Shown: positions 32,071 to 45,270 of the stretch, piece after piece
Layout of the letters: each line of letters starts with the position of its first letter
Position numbering within the stretch: position 1 is the stretch's first letter
Assembly: GCA_950295325.1 (NCBI GenBank)
Contig: OX485803.1
Location: forward strand, 58,049,554-58,109,553
Source: Polytrichum commune
Lineage: Eukaryota > Streptophyta > Polytrichopsida > Polytrichales > Polytrichaceae
Length of the DNA: 60,000 nucleotides
Reading direction: 5' to 3'
Notes under the pieces: model-generated
What the model was told of the DNA's origin: nothing
Databases searched by the model: none
What the model saw: the letters and a program-made list of their open reading frames with translations, nothing else
Program-made: the position numbers and the translations under genes

Positions 32071-35000
32071 TGTGTTCTAAAACACAAGAGTTGAGAATCG
32101 AATTGAGCTTAGATGTTCATATTTTTTTATTTTGGTACTTCTCTTAAGTTTGCTTGCTTCAAGCTTGTTTGATTTGAACATTGTTTGATGTATGTTTTGG
32201 AACAATAGGAGGTCCTAATAATGCTTCAAGTTTATATGTTTGGTACATTGTTTGATTTCTTCAGTCTAGACATGGTTTATTGAATTTTCACTACAAACTT
32301 TCAAGAGTCCTATGATTCGTCATTCATGGGGTCAAATATAAAAATTATAAGGAACATAGGGTACTAGAAATTAGTTCACTTGTGACTTTATAAATACAAA
32401 TAGGGTCATCTAAAATGACAAAATTTAGATTTATCTGTATTAATAGGGTGTAAAGAATTCCAATTTCTTAGATAAATAGCCCCATGATAAATACCCTTCC
32501 GTCGCAGATGGGTTATTAAATACATGTATGAGTGCCCTACCCGGGAGTTGATCACATTCTAATGACACATTTTACTCATGATAACTCACACGGAGAACTA
32601 AACCAAATCCATTAGGATCTTTCTAATTCTTCCTCCACTTCTAGCACCTGCGCCATTTTGAAAATCCACATCTCACATTGGGCAACCCTAAAATAATTTA
32701 CAAACCATTTATAAGTGCACCACCTTTGTAATAACTGTATCACCGCATTAGTTGCATAACATCATTGGGTCCAATTACGATTGGGGTGCCACATCAAGAA
32801 CAAGGACTTATGGACCTTATTTCAGGGGTGCTTGTTTTGGTGGCATTCTATTGGTTGACAATTTGGCGTGCACAAGCTGGTTTAAATGCAAAGTGGGTGT
32901 TCAAACACATGATAGGTCCTTGTTCAAACGTTGAGTGGGACCCAAACTTGGAGTTCTTTGATTCCAAGCATCTCCACTTCTCTTTGCTGCATTTGTTTTT
33001 CATCGCCACAACTCCTAAATGCCTTTAGAGACATTGTTAGGTTGCATAGTTTCTTCAGTTTGAGGCTTTTCGCAACATCATGGTATCGTGGTTGCTTGAT
33101 AAGTGTATCAATTTTGTTGATTTTGCACATCTCATGATGTTGCTTGTTTCTATCTTTCGAAGTTATGATTCCTTTTGGCATTGATAGAAGCTTGGAAATG
33201 GTGAAGGTTGAGTGCCATGATGAGGAATGGTTTGTGATCAATTGGGAATTGGCAAATGAAGGGGTGAAGGTGACAAAGCAAACACCCAAAGAAATGCCTA
33301 TTGACAACATCAATGTTTGTTTTGATCATGTCATGGCAAAACTAGCTAAATCCAGTGTTTGCAAGGGCTATTGATGTTGCCTTTCAAGGGACTTTGACCA
33401 ATTTGACTCACTATGTTGCTCACATTGCAAAGTATGTGAACCACGTGAAGGCATTTAAAGAACTTGGTATGCAAAACAAGGTCTCATAACCTCTTGCTCA
33501 AAGGCCGCCAAGACTTACTCCCGATTTTGTTGGAAATTCTAGATCCCTTGAGTGTGAATCAACCCTTTCGTTGGTTTGAAGCCCATTACATTTGAAGGGA
33601 GTTCTTGTGGTAGTGGGTGAACAATACTTCCTAAATCAATTGCACAACTTCAAAAGTGTTTATCTCTTTGGTGGTCAATCAATGAGATTGGTGCCATTGG
33701 AGGACTTTGGGAGGCCAAAACAAAGTAATGTTTGTAGTTGAGACAAAAAGTTGTGAAATTTGACTATGCTAGCCTAACACAAACAAAATGTCCTAGAGAA
33801 GAGCACCACATACAACATCACAACCACAAAGACAAGGTCCACTAGGGTTACATTTTGTGCACCTTTACACGATGGATAATGTTGAAACCAGAATAAGTTT
33901 ATACACTTATAACTTATCACATCATAAATGTTGATACATTAATTTGGTTTCAATGATCTGCAAGTTACTTTCTTCATTAATTTCTTCATGCAAGTTATTA
34001 ACATATGAAAGTACCAGGGATAAGGAGTCCTTACCTTTGAAGCCAATACTAAATTTAGTTCATTGAGAATTATTATATATATTTCAAATTTGCAAGGCCA
34101 AAGAGTTGAATATTAGGATCATAAATATAGACATATAATGTAGGGATCATGTTTAGATATTTAATATTTTGACTTATCAGTTCTATTCTTTTGATTTCTT
34201 AAACCATTGGTAATAGTTGTAACCTTGACTTTGGATTTGTGTTTCATGACTCTTATGGACATTTTTAGTTTATGCCATTACAAAGACACAAACATGGTTG
34301 AAATGAGTACAACGCAACCCAATTAAGGAACAATTAAATGATTTATCATCATGGTATATAGGCATACACTCTCTAGTTGAAGTTATTTTTACACAATCCT
34401 CTATAGTGTGACATTCCTTTGTGACACCTCAATTGCATTGGACCCTATTCCAAAATGAACTTGACTTCGTGTTCTTTAAATAGACATGTAGTGGGCTCAG
34501 CTTATGGTGGGCATATGATGGGGCTAGGGCACAAAACTTGACATTGGTGAAAGTGTGTCCTTGAAGTAAATATATGAGGGTAGATATTATATTTTTAAAT
34601 TAACATTGCTATGGCAAAAAATCAATGCCTTCCCCCAAATTAGTCATATGCAATACTATCATGACATGTGGCACCACATTGCTCTAGCTTGTAGAGCTCA
34701 AGCTTTGTAGCAACTTGTGGGTGGCACTTGTGCTCGGATTTCAGGGTCATTCACCATGGAGTTTGTTAGACACTATCTTTGAAGTTATGGTGCCATTTTT
34801 AAGGGCCCAAAGTAAGGCTTAGATAGTTGAAGGTGATTGGAGATTGCAAGTGGTACCACACCACTGATCCATCATACACACACAATTGACTATCTTGTTG
34901 CATTAGGTTGCAACTTGCCTTCATTTTCAACTTGACTCTAAAGGTATAGGGAATATTCAAAATGTGCTATAGATATCCTTGGGCCAACAAAATTCAACTC

Positions 35001-37221
35001 TATTGCAGAATAATTTCAATTTGTTCCTTTCACAAAAAAATCTCCATTACCTATAAATTTTATTTTTGGTTCCAGAAAATAAAAATAAAGGCTAGCCACG
35101 TTGTCTTCCAATCCCTCATCACTATCTACAACACTCTTATGTTGCTCCCATGCAAGGGACATGTAAGGCATTATCGGAAGAAGTGCATAAACATTTTTTT
35201 TTAAAGGACCAAGCAAGTGGATCATCCCTCCCTTGCATGTCTTCCTCCCACCCTTGAGCTTCTAGCATACTTCCTCATCCTCTAAGTGCAAAAGACTCAT
35301 AAACACCACCTACATAAAAACCTTAATCCAGATTAACACTCTCTCAAGTTCAAGAAATCCAATGTCTCAAGTTTTTGTTAGTTAGGCTCTTGGGAGCTTG
35401 AAATATGAGTTTGTTTTCAATGTAGAGCCAAATATCACAAACCAAAACTCTCTCCATTTGTGATGTATAACTCAAGGATTCTTTGAAACTAAGAATCCCT
35501 CAACCTACCATGTTGAGCATCCTTAACGCTCTTCATCCTTGAAGAGAGTACAATTGGACATGTCACAACATCAAAAAAAATAAAAAAATGTCTCATATGC
35601 AATAGTTACAATTAAAAAATTGCATAAACACTCACAAAATCATGAAAGTTGCATATTATTTGAGATAGTGAGGAGGTAGATGAAGGTGCCTCTAAAATCG
35701 TAATCTAGATTGTAAAATGTTAGGTTGCAATGAAAGTAATGTGTAAATTCAAACCCCCAAGTTCAAGCTTTGCAACTTCTGAGGATATGCTTCACCTTTA
35801 ATTTTCTAGTAACTCTTTCAACCTCTTTTAAATAAACGAAGTACAAGTTGTAGAGCTTAGTATTGACCAATAATCCTTGTATTGGTGACCTCAATCTCAA
35901 AATTTCAACAATCTCGAAGACAACATGGATGAGAGGGAGCCTATCTAAGGCGTGCCACATTCCATTAGAACACATCACAAATCTTAGGATTCACACTAAA
36001 ATAAATGTTCAAATTTCCAATCAAAGAAGATTTGCATAGCTCAATTGCTAGATAGCATAATAGTGTGTTTGAGGTAGATGTATTTTGAGTTTTGGAGAAA
36101 TCCTTGAGTCTTTGTTCATCACAGTTGGAGAGATTTGGTTTGTGGTATTTGGCTTACATTTCGAGCTCCCAAGAACCTAACTGCCAAACGCTTGAGACAA
36201 TTGGGTTTCTTGAGCTTGAGTGAGCATTTATTCGGATTAGGGTTTTTGTAGGTGGGGTTTGTGAGAGTGTTTTGCATATGGAGGATGGGGAAGTAAAACA
36301 AAGCTCAAAGGTGGGAGGAAGGCACATACCATTGCTTAGTAGGTGAGTTGTGTTCACTTCCCATATATAGCGTAGAATCCATATTCAATATAATATTGTA
36401 GAATTGCAATGCAAGGTTCAAGATCACAACTGACCCCACAAAAACACATTCCTCTTGCTAAGCAATGTTATGCAGGTGAAGGAGGGAAGGTTCAACTTGC
36501 CTAGCTTTTTTTTGAAAAAAATAATAAAATGCTAAGCCCTTCTTCTGATGTTGCCCGGCCTACCTCTTGCCCGGGAGCAACATAAGAGTGTTGTAAATAA
36601 TGACAAGTTGGGCTTTGGGAAAAGACAATATGAATGGTATTTTTTAAGTTGAGGTAGATGTGTCTTAAGTGGCTCGTTTGCTTTATTGAACCCCTATATT
36701 TGATTGGTATGTGGTATCATGAGGATCATAGAGCAAACATCATAAAGACACATGTTTAAAAGAGATTGGACTACATTTTCAATTGTTAATAACTACTCTA
36801 CACTCAATAATGAACACAATTGGGAGAACCTATGTATCCAATTATGAAATCAACAAACATGCGCTCCGATAATCATAACTAAATTGGGGAGGTCCGATTC
36901 CAATCCGGATTTTGCAAATGTTTCATCGTAGATTTGGTAAAGCAACATGAGTTCTTATTTTGGTGTAAATCTAATCGGTAGAAGTTGGAGAACATGAAAA
37001 AGGAAACAAATATTACCCACACACCTTAGAAGCTCAAGGTGGGCGAGGGAGGTAGGGATCCACCTGCCCAGCCTTGTAAAAAAAAGAAGAAAGAACGTAA
37101 TGCCCTTCTTTCGACGCTGCCCGGCCTGCCCTTGCCCGGGAGGACCAGAAGAGCGCTGTAGCTAGGGTAGTGACGAGGAAAGCCCACGCTGAAATTGACC
37201 AATTATTGACCACATCATGGA
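32071..37221. other. Non-coding, possible decayed fragments
   Basis: AT-rich. Around 32765-33480 several short plus-strand frames (for example 33144-33374) give ordinary-looking protein sequence and could be a decayed gene or element, but no domain is recognisable and the frames are broken. A dispersed repeat copy lies at about 36690-36840. The segment about 36476-36600 is a diverged copy of about 37030-37150, both containing an A-rich run, GCCCTTCTT and a TTGCCCGGGAG block. Confidence 0.45.
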
Positions 37222-37226
37222 GCACG

Positions 37227-37266
37227 CCACGTGTCCAGAATCTCCACGTGTCACATTCCACGTGTC
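37227..37266 (+). promoter_or_regulatory. Three CCACGTGTC boxes (G-box/ABRE type)
   Basis: CCACGTGTC occurs three times, at 37227-37235, 37244-37252 and 37258-37266, about 180-220 bp upstream of the start codon of the small gene. ACGTGTC is the ABA-response element core bound by bZIP factors, and CACGTG is the G-box. A triple array this tight suggests control by ABA, desiccation or light. This is inference from sequence alone. Confidence 0.7.
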
Positions 37267-37448
37267 CTCCGCTCGCCTCCCACAGCCCCTTCTTGTTTAC
37301 TCCCTCCCACCGCAATCTTCACAAACCTACACACTCTGCAACCAACTACGGATTTGCTCACTCCGCATAAACTGCCGTTTCGAAGTCTGAAACCAACGAT
37401 CGACCGTCTTGCATTTAGATCTAGTTTTCGCATTTGATTTTGCAGGAA

Positions 37449-38789
37449 ATGGCCAGTACGAACTCCACCACCACTTCTGCCACGACCCCTGAACCTCAGA
37501 TCAAGAAGCTCCCGGAGCAGCAGACGAATGTTGAAGCCCACGCACCTGACGCCACCAGATTCCCCAAGGTTAGTACGCGCTCGCCACATTTCTTCTTCGC
37601 TTTTTCAAGTGTGAATTCATTAGTTTGAAGTAGGTCCTCTCTTTTGGAAATGTCGACAAGAGATCCAATGTTCGTCTTGTTTTGAGCTCCTGTATTATTT
37701 GCAATTCTGAGGAGATGGCAAACTCCGAGCATGATCGTGGCCACCAATGTTGTTTCTGGGGACGATTGGCTCTTGGAAGAATAATCTCATCTTAGAAGAA
37801 CAACTCCTAGGCAGGCCATTCTGTACCTAGTTGGAACTGTGAGCCCTTTTATTGATCGTGGATTCAGTTCCCACCTTGCTTTGTGAATGTGGCATCGGAT
37901 GGTGATGTGAGGGGAAGTAGGTAGGGCAGATGTGCACTTCCTGTCCGAGTATGAAGATTTTCGTGTTGATTCGGCGATGATCACGAATCCTGGCCTAGAA
38001 GCATCATATTATATCGTTTACCGCAAGCTTAAATGTAGATTAGGTGGTGGATCTTGTTGTTTTTTTCTGTTTCTACATCCAGCAGGGTTGGTGATTTTAC
38101 GATAAGATTGACACATACCTGCTAGTTCTGAAACCAACATTTAAACATTTGAGCTTTTCTTATTCACAAACATTTAATCGTATCATTGGGTCCCTCCTCT
38201 CAATGCGTTTATTGCAAGCATCTTGCTCCTCTTTGTGAAGTAAGTTGAGTGCACCTATTGTGGACACTTTCAGCATTTCAGGATATGTATGGGTTAGATG
38301 ACAAAGTAAGAATCACATAAGCATGTTATCAAATCTACACGAGAAGTATGATTTGAGCTTTCTACATTTAGAGTCCATGTGAATATCTTATGAATTCTTG
38401 AAGTGGAACTCAAAGATGACCTATAGCGCTTCAGGTGTATACATGTCATGCTTGGATTTGTACATAGATACAAGTTAGAATCCATTATATGTCAATGTCG
38501 GCGTTAGGTATTCCCACCTTAACAAATCAGAAATTCATCAGAAGCTTAGATGTGATAAAGAAGCAGCTACTGTAAAGGCCCGGACGATCTAGGCCGGTTT
38601 CTAGAGTCATGGAATCTGATATTCAGGGTGTTGTTGACTTTCCAGGATGTTGATGGAGCAAGCCATGGCCCTGTGTGGCAAGACATAGCCGTCCCATTGG
38701 TTGCCGATCCAGCTAACGAGCCCGGTAGTGAGGAATGGGACCAAGCTAAACAAGCTTTCAAAGACACTGGCCTCTTGAAGAGAATGTGA
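37449..38789 (+). CDS. Small hydrophilic protein of unknown function, two coding exons
   Basis: Exons 37449-37568 and 38646-38789 join in phase 0 (AAG|GTTAGT donor, CTTTCCAG|GAT acceptor) to give 87 residues. The start codon follows TTTTGCAG by three bases, so a further intron may end in the 5' UTR just before it. Residues 1-40 are Ser/Thr/Pro/Gln-rich; residues 41-87 contain GPVWQDIAVPLV, then EPGSEEWDQAKQAF and TGLLKR near the end. There is no signal peptide, membrane segment or known domain that I recognise. Support comes from consistent splice sites, a shared codon style and the three upstream G-box/ABRE elements. The two exons together look like one compact conserved-type protein, but homologues must confirm it. 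Confidence 0.65.
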
Positions 38790-41077
38790 GTACAAAATTA
38801 CTACACCAGCAATGGACTGGCATTCTTTTCTGAGGTTGATTCAATCCTCAGTATTGGCATTAACTCCCCGGCGCAATCCACGAGCACAACTATGATCACC
38901 ACAGAGCACGGCGCTCGATCTCATCTTCACCAATAGGGTGCCAACACACAGTTTCCAAGTGGGATTCAAATGGTCATAGCTAATGTAGGAATGCTGTGTG
39001 GCAGAATGTGGGGAGATTATTGATTATGTGAGTCGGAACTGAGAGCCCTGTGTAGAGCACCTGTGTTGCCGAGAGATGCTGTGCGTAGCTCGTGTATCAA
39101 AAATTTGATTTTTAACCCTAAACATGCAAACGATTTCTTCTCAACAGTTTCTTCTCCACAAAGCAAGGAGTGTTGTGATGGGTGGTAGGTGGATATCTAT
39201 CTTCTCATTGTGGATGTTTTAGAGTACTCTAGCCTTCCAATGTATTATATTCTGGCAACAGTTGAATGCTCACAGTTTTGTAAAGTACCTCAACATGACA
39301 CAAAGTATTTTGTGTCAAGTGTGATATAGACTCTTTACGCCGTTTTGAGGCATAATCTAGGTCACCACTAATGACAACAACTTGACCATTAGTGTCACCT
39401 CATGACACTTGGCATTCAAGAGCGCTAATGTCTTGGCAGGAATATGTTCAATGGTGTAATGAGGTGTGTAGTCTAGAAGTTGATTGAAGTGTACATAAAT
39501 AACACTTGGCATCAGTCTGCTCAAGGATATCTTCCTCTTGCATTGTAGAATGTAAACACATGTCACTAGTATACTCAACAATATCTCGCCTTGCATACTA
39601 AAACGCAATACTATCATCTCAAGTATCTCAATGTGCTATGCTAAATGTGATAGTCACTTATGTGAACAAAGAATATCATATTGGCAACTAGTAGATGGAA
39701 CACTTTGAAACCTCCCGACATCTAGTTTAGGCCTTTCGCAAATAGTGTGCATGACACTAAATACCATCAATGGTGTAATACTCCTATTTTTATGGTGGAG
39801 ATTAACCATAGCAACTTGGCAAGTCCTTACTAATCTATAGTCACAACAAGGATAGTCAACACCTACCAATAGCCATTGTAAAAGCATCCGCGCCTATGAT
39901 CCAACTGGTAGTTGCCAACTTGGTATTTGATAAGACTTTAAGAGCCCATGTGATTGGATAAGATACCTCGTGCAACCCAAGGCTCTCCGCAACACAAATT
40001 AAACTAAGGTAGAAATACCATAACCCGTTAACCACCCTCTAGCCGTGCACTAGAATGTTGTCATAATGGTGAAATGCCATTTCTAAAACGGATCATGGCT
40101 TGGCGGCAACTTCAATGCATGTACACTTAGTGTAGTCAATGGGAGTCAAGTGTTAATGTACCCATGAGGTAATTGATTTAGGCGATATTCTGTATGGAAA
40201 TGTGGATTACCGTGTTCGGTGTAGGGAGAATCTGGTGAATTATAATATCAGTAGATAAATGATAAATGTATGATGATTTGATTTTGAAAATACTTCAAAG
40301 ACCCCAAACTAGTTTAGTGCAATCTAGTTGGAATGAATTGGAAACTAGAGCCCCCTCATCCACGAGGGAGGAGTTTGCACAAACGCAACAAATCTCAAGC
40401 CTTGAATGTACGACCTACATACACAATTTATATGCACCTTGTCAGTTTGTTCAATATGTTTTCTATGTTTGTGAGTTTGAAAAGTTTCTTGCGTACATAA
40501 TCTTATGTCAGGAAGAAGAAGAAACATATTATATGTGACATTGATGATAAAAATAACCCTAACTGTATGTATTCAGTACACCCAAGGACACCCCATGTTA
40601 TGTAGTTCATTCTAAATAATCAATGACATTAAGGTACTCAACCGATTTGAAAGATGCACTTAAAAAATGAGTTCCTTTTACATAGAATCACTTTAGACAC
40701 AATTAATTCTAAACGAAAATACATAGTTCAAATACATGTAAATGTGTGCATGGAGAGATCCACATAATTGAACCTCTTGAACCTTTCGGGTGCTAAGTGA
40801 TGGAATTGTTCACTTTTGAAAAATAAAATAAAATAAAATATAGTAAAATAAAATAAATAAAATATAGTGATTGGCAAAAGCCAAAGGAGGGGCAAAGTAT
40901 TGGGCATAGGTGCACATTGTTATTTGGAAGGTGGCGGATCTCCATGTTTAAGCTAACTTTGAAGAGTGAACATTTTTTGTGACAATTGGCACTCATCAGA
41001 GTGCCAACCGCATGGATATGGCTTATGGCCAAACCAATCACATGATGACAAGTGCCACTGTTTTATTTTGTTTATAT

Positions 41078-41111
<34 letters not shown>

Positions 41112-42090
41112 AACGATCAGTAAATATTCGCATAATCAATCCATGTGGGGTTACATAATCTCCAAAAGCCTAAAAGATGCTGGACTTTGCTGCAGAACTT
41201 CATGAAATGAATTGTACGAAAAAGCTACCAATTATCATATATTATACCTAGTGCGTCAAACCGCTTTGTGAGATTTGTTAGGGAGCAAGCACGGTCAACT
41301 AGTATACGGAAAACGTGTTCCGGTATACTCAAATTCATAACATTTTTGGTCAAACGCCTACAAGTAGTAGCCCTCGGTACTCAGATTTAGAATATTGAGA
41401 TGAGATCTTCAAAACTCATCATTAAAAGTACTGCTCAAAAGGTAGTGTCTAAATCTAGTTTTGGATGTGGATTTCATGACCTTCAATGTTTTGAAGTTGG
41501 ATTTTTTATTCTTTTTCATATTCCTTGAATTCATTATAAACCTGAGGGCATCATTACACAATTCGTAGAAAAAAAAATCAATTTAATGTAGTTTCATCAT
41601 GCTTTAAACAATTTTTAAAAAAAAAATTGTGTTCAATATATCTACTTGCACACTACTTGCAATGTCTCTTGAAATATGTAGACTTTTCTTGAAATTTTTT
41701 TGTCAATATAAATTACTTGGCTTTGTAGATCAATGTTTTTTTTTGAATATTTATGATTTTTTCCTTCACAAAGTTCAAAGTTAGTATATAGTTTTGAATC
41801 ACTTTCACTTAAACCTATGCACGGTGATGGAGTTGTATACATTGACCGTGCTTTAGCCTGTTGTTAGGGTGGATGCTAAACGTCCCCCTACGAACTTTTA
41901 GTGGGAGGTGGATAGGGGTTAGGGCTTGCAGTCCAACACCTCAAGGTAGCCTCCCCCAATAATGGATTTTTTCAACTTGACTGAAAATAGTTGCCCACCC
42001 TGTCTGATTTCGGTAAAAGAATTGCCCGTGCATTCTTGAAAGCCACTTGTCCATATAACCCATATTGAGTGCACTTCATCTTCAATGTTC

Positions 42091-42122
<32 letters not shown>

Positions 42123-43355
42123 TCATGTGTTCACTTCCACTTTGTAAATAAGCAATTGATGAGATTTATTTTTGAAGCAAAACTGCCAATAGAGCATGTA
42201 ATTAATGTGGAAGTAAAAAAATTACAAAATCCTCATTAGCATTGAGGTTATAATTTATGTAACTTACCATTTGAAAGGGTCTTTGTAATACTAAAAAGAA
42301 TTAGTTTGCTATTTTAAAGGTTTTTTTATTTTATCATATTTTACTTAATGCCTTCTACTTTCACGAGTATTCAAACACATTCAAACTAATTAAGTATGAT
42401 TAAATGTAATTAATCTATGCTACAAAGAGTCATCAATTAAATAGATGGGTTAAATTAACTCACCTATTTGAACATAACCCATAACTAATTAAATCCATGG
42501 ATGAATTTTCTTGTATAATATATATATATATATATATATATAAGTTTTGAAAAAAGGAATTGTCCTACCATAAAATGATCAATTTTTTTATATGTAGAGT
42601 TTTTTAAATTAGGAAGAAACACAATAATTTGTCGAAGTACATCAAAATACAACACTTCATGTTGCAAATTAGATTACATTTTAAGTGATTAAAACATGCG
42701 CTATAAAGTATGAGTTGCGTAACCCGAGATAAAAAGACATCCACAAATGTGCCATGATATTCAACACATCAAGCGCCAACAAACTCCTCTCCATGTGGGA
42801 CACTTTAGCCCATTCTACGACTCACATGACAATATCCTTTATCAAATCTCGCTAGAAAGTGAGATAGTGGACCATGGAATCCAAAGCTCTTCTTTAACCC
42901 TATGTCTCTACTGTAGTTTGAACGCATTCTACTATAATATTGACACACACTTTTCGGAGAATATCCTGCTTTATACACTACATCATATTGTGCTATGACG
43001 TGCACGTCTACTAATATACACTTTACTAACCTATCATATCATTTGCACTTTAAACGTCTACGAGGTCGAAAAATGACACAACATAAGCTTCGTGAAACGT
43101 GATGCAGCTTCTTGTCTTTATATAAAAAAGACAACTTAGATACCAATGACCATTATACAAATGCCGGCTCCTAATAGAGTAAAAGCATGACAACAAGGAT
43201 CACGTTCTTCTTGGAAAGGTGCTTGCAACTTTGGGCTAGTTTTGCTTGAGCTCGTTGTTTACAAAGTTACACATGCGTGTGAGGCACGAGTTTTACTAAA
43301 ACGCAGACCTTCTCAGGAAGACAAGGGGACAAGAGGACAAGGGAAGTCGTGGTAT

Positions 43356-43399
<44 letters not shown>

Positions 43400-44491
43400 G
43401 GTTTCCACTTGACCAGCTTGACATCTAGGAACACTTCATTAGCATGTCAATCTTTGACAATGAAGTTTACATCCAATAAGCGGCTTGTGAGCTTGTAGGC
43501 TGTGATGTATTTGCCCTTTGCATGTGTCACCTTATCACTCCGTTATATGTAATTTAGAGAACTTTGCATGCACTTGATACCAATCGAGTGGAGGCAAGCA
43601 TATATGTGACGTTGACAAACCACTTGTTCAAAAGTAATAAGGGAAGTGCATTTGTGCAGACAAAAACATGAAAGGACAACAATAAAAGCAACAACACCAC
43701 GACCACGATTTTGAATGCTTGCATTTTATGTTCGTCAACCGCTATATTTGTGGAGTTTTGCGATCTAGTGTACGTCATATTAGCGGTTGGGATTGTTCAA
43801 AACTCATGCACAAATCCATGTTCACTTAAATCTTAGTAATATGCGTTTTGGGCAATTGATTTGTGAAACTGAATATTTGTCTTACGTCACTAGAAAATCT
43901 TTAAATCTACCATGACGACAGATTTTACTATAGTTTCATCGACGTAGGGCAATTGCATAGGACCCATATCTTGGTAAATTATTTGAGGATGTTTTTCTTT
44001 CAGAGTCCAGTGAGATTTATATATTGGATTCAAGAATCTTCCTAACTTGGTAAAATTATTCTCTGGTATCAATATGGTATTAGGATGGTTATATTGACCT
44101 AAACAAGATGTGAAGGTTCCGATCTCATCTTGTGATACCCACCCAAATATCAATATTTGACTCATATTGGTATTAGTCAAGTGGGTTCATTTGTGCCATT
44201 ATTACGAATAATATATATACTTACATTGCATTTACTTGTATACCGATCTAATATTAGTCCAATCCATGTGGCACATAACAATTATTTAAAAGCTTGGAAT
44301 GGCCTTCTAAAATGAGCATCAAACCAACGTGCGTTAGTTTGATGTTCTTTCAAGAGCAAAGGTGGCAAAGGTGGCAAAGGTGCCTTTGAGTTTTTCTTAG
44401 GCTATTTTAAATCTAATTGGGTATTTATTTTCACGACTTAGAGTTAATTATATCGGTTTATGCGACAAAGCTAATGCCAAGTGGTGGTAAG

Positions 44492-44518
44492 GGTTCTAAT
44501 CTAGGCTAGATTAGAACC
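44492..44518. repeat. Perfect 13-bp palindrome
   Basis: GGTTCTAATCTAG (44492-44504) is followed after one G by its exact reverse complement (44506-44518). It may be a protein-binding site, a recent small inversion or a hairpin; the surroundings give no clue. Confidence 0.85.
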
Positions 44519-45249
44519 TAAACAAATCTAAATAGCTATGAAGCAACTAGAAAGTTGGTGGGATCAAAAAGGTAGTTGTAATTTTTGGAAAAGTCTTCTA
44601 GAACCTGCATTGGAAACCAATTCGACACCTTTTTGAAGATATTTTTTTCTTTAATTCCTCTTGCTTTGCAAGTTTTTTCCTTCTTGTTGGGGGCCATTCA
44701 CGGTTGGGGTACTACTTTTGGCCGTCTAACGGAAAACGGACTTTTTTGGATAACTTCACATGCTTGGTATGCTTAGATTTGTATTGTGAAGCATATTTTG
44801 GATCATACCTACATTTCATACTCCATATCGAGTACACTGACAAAGTTAATTTAGAAGGAATAAGGTCATCTAAGATATCCTTTTGATTCCTTAAAGGACA
44901 TTCATGAGTGGTGTCTTAATTGTTCACCTTAGGATCAAGGAATGAAAAGGACAACAAGAATCAATCGAAACGATCCCAAATTGTTTCCTCACACTCATCG
45001 TTCAAGTGTGTACCAATAGAACCAAATATGTATTGAATAGCAATTGCCCAACTTTACATGTGGCACCAAACATGTCCAAATATACATATACTCACGGCCA
45101 CACGTAAAAGGAACATCTAGTATTAGAATTGGACAAAAAAATTTATATGAATGGACACATGACACTTTTACCAAGGTACCAAGATACATAATAGGAAATA
45201 ATTGACCACCAATGCACACCTAAATAGCAAAAAAATGCCATTGATGTGG

Positions 45250-45270
45250 TTTAGGGTTTAGGGTTTAGGG
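45250..45270 (+). repeat. Interstitial telomere-type repeat, three TTTAGGG units
   Basis: Three perfect consecutive copies of TTTAGGG, the plant telomere unit. Such short arrays arise by double-strand-break repair or act as telo-box motifs in promoters; no gene start is nearby. Confidence 0.9.

Noticed and set aside
32765-33480. Possible gene between the LINE and the small gene
   Set aside because: Several short frames look protein-like, but they are in different phases, no splice model joins them convincingly, and no domain is recognised.
44492-44518. Possible tRNA T-arm (GGTTCTAATC)
   Set aside because: No acceptor stem, D-arm or anticodon arm is found around it; it is a simple palindrome.
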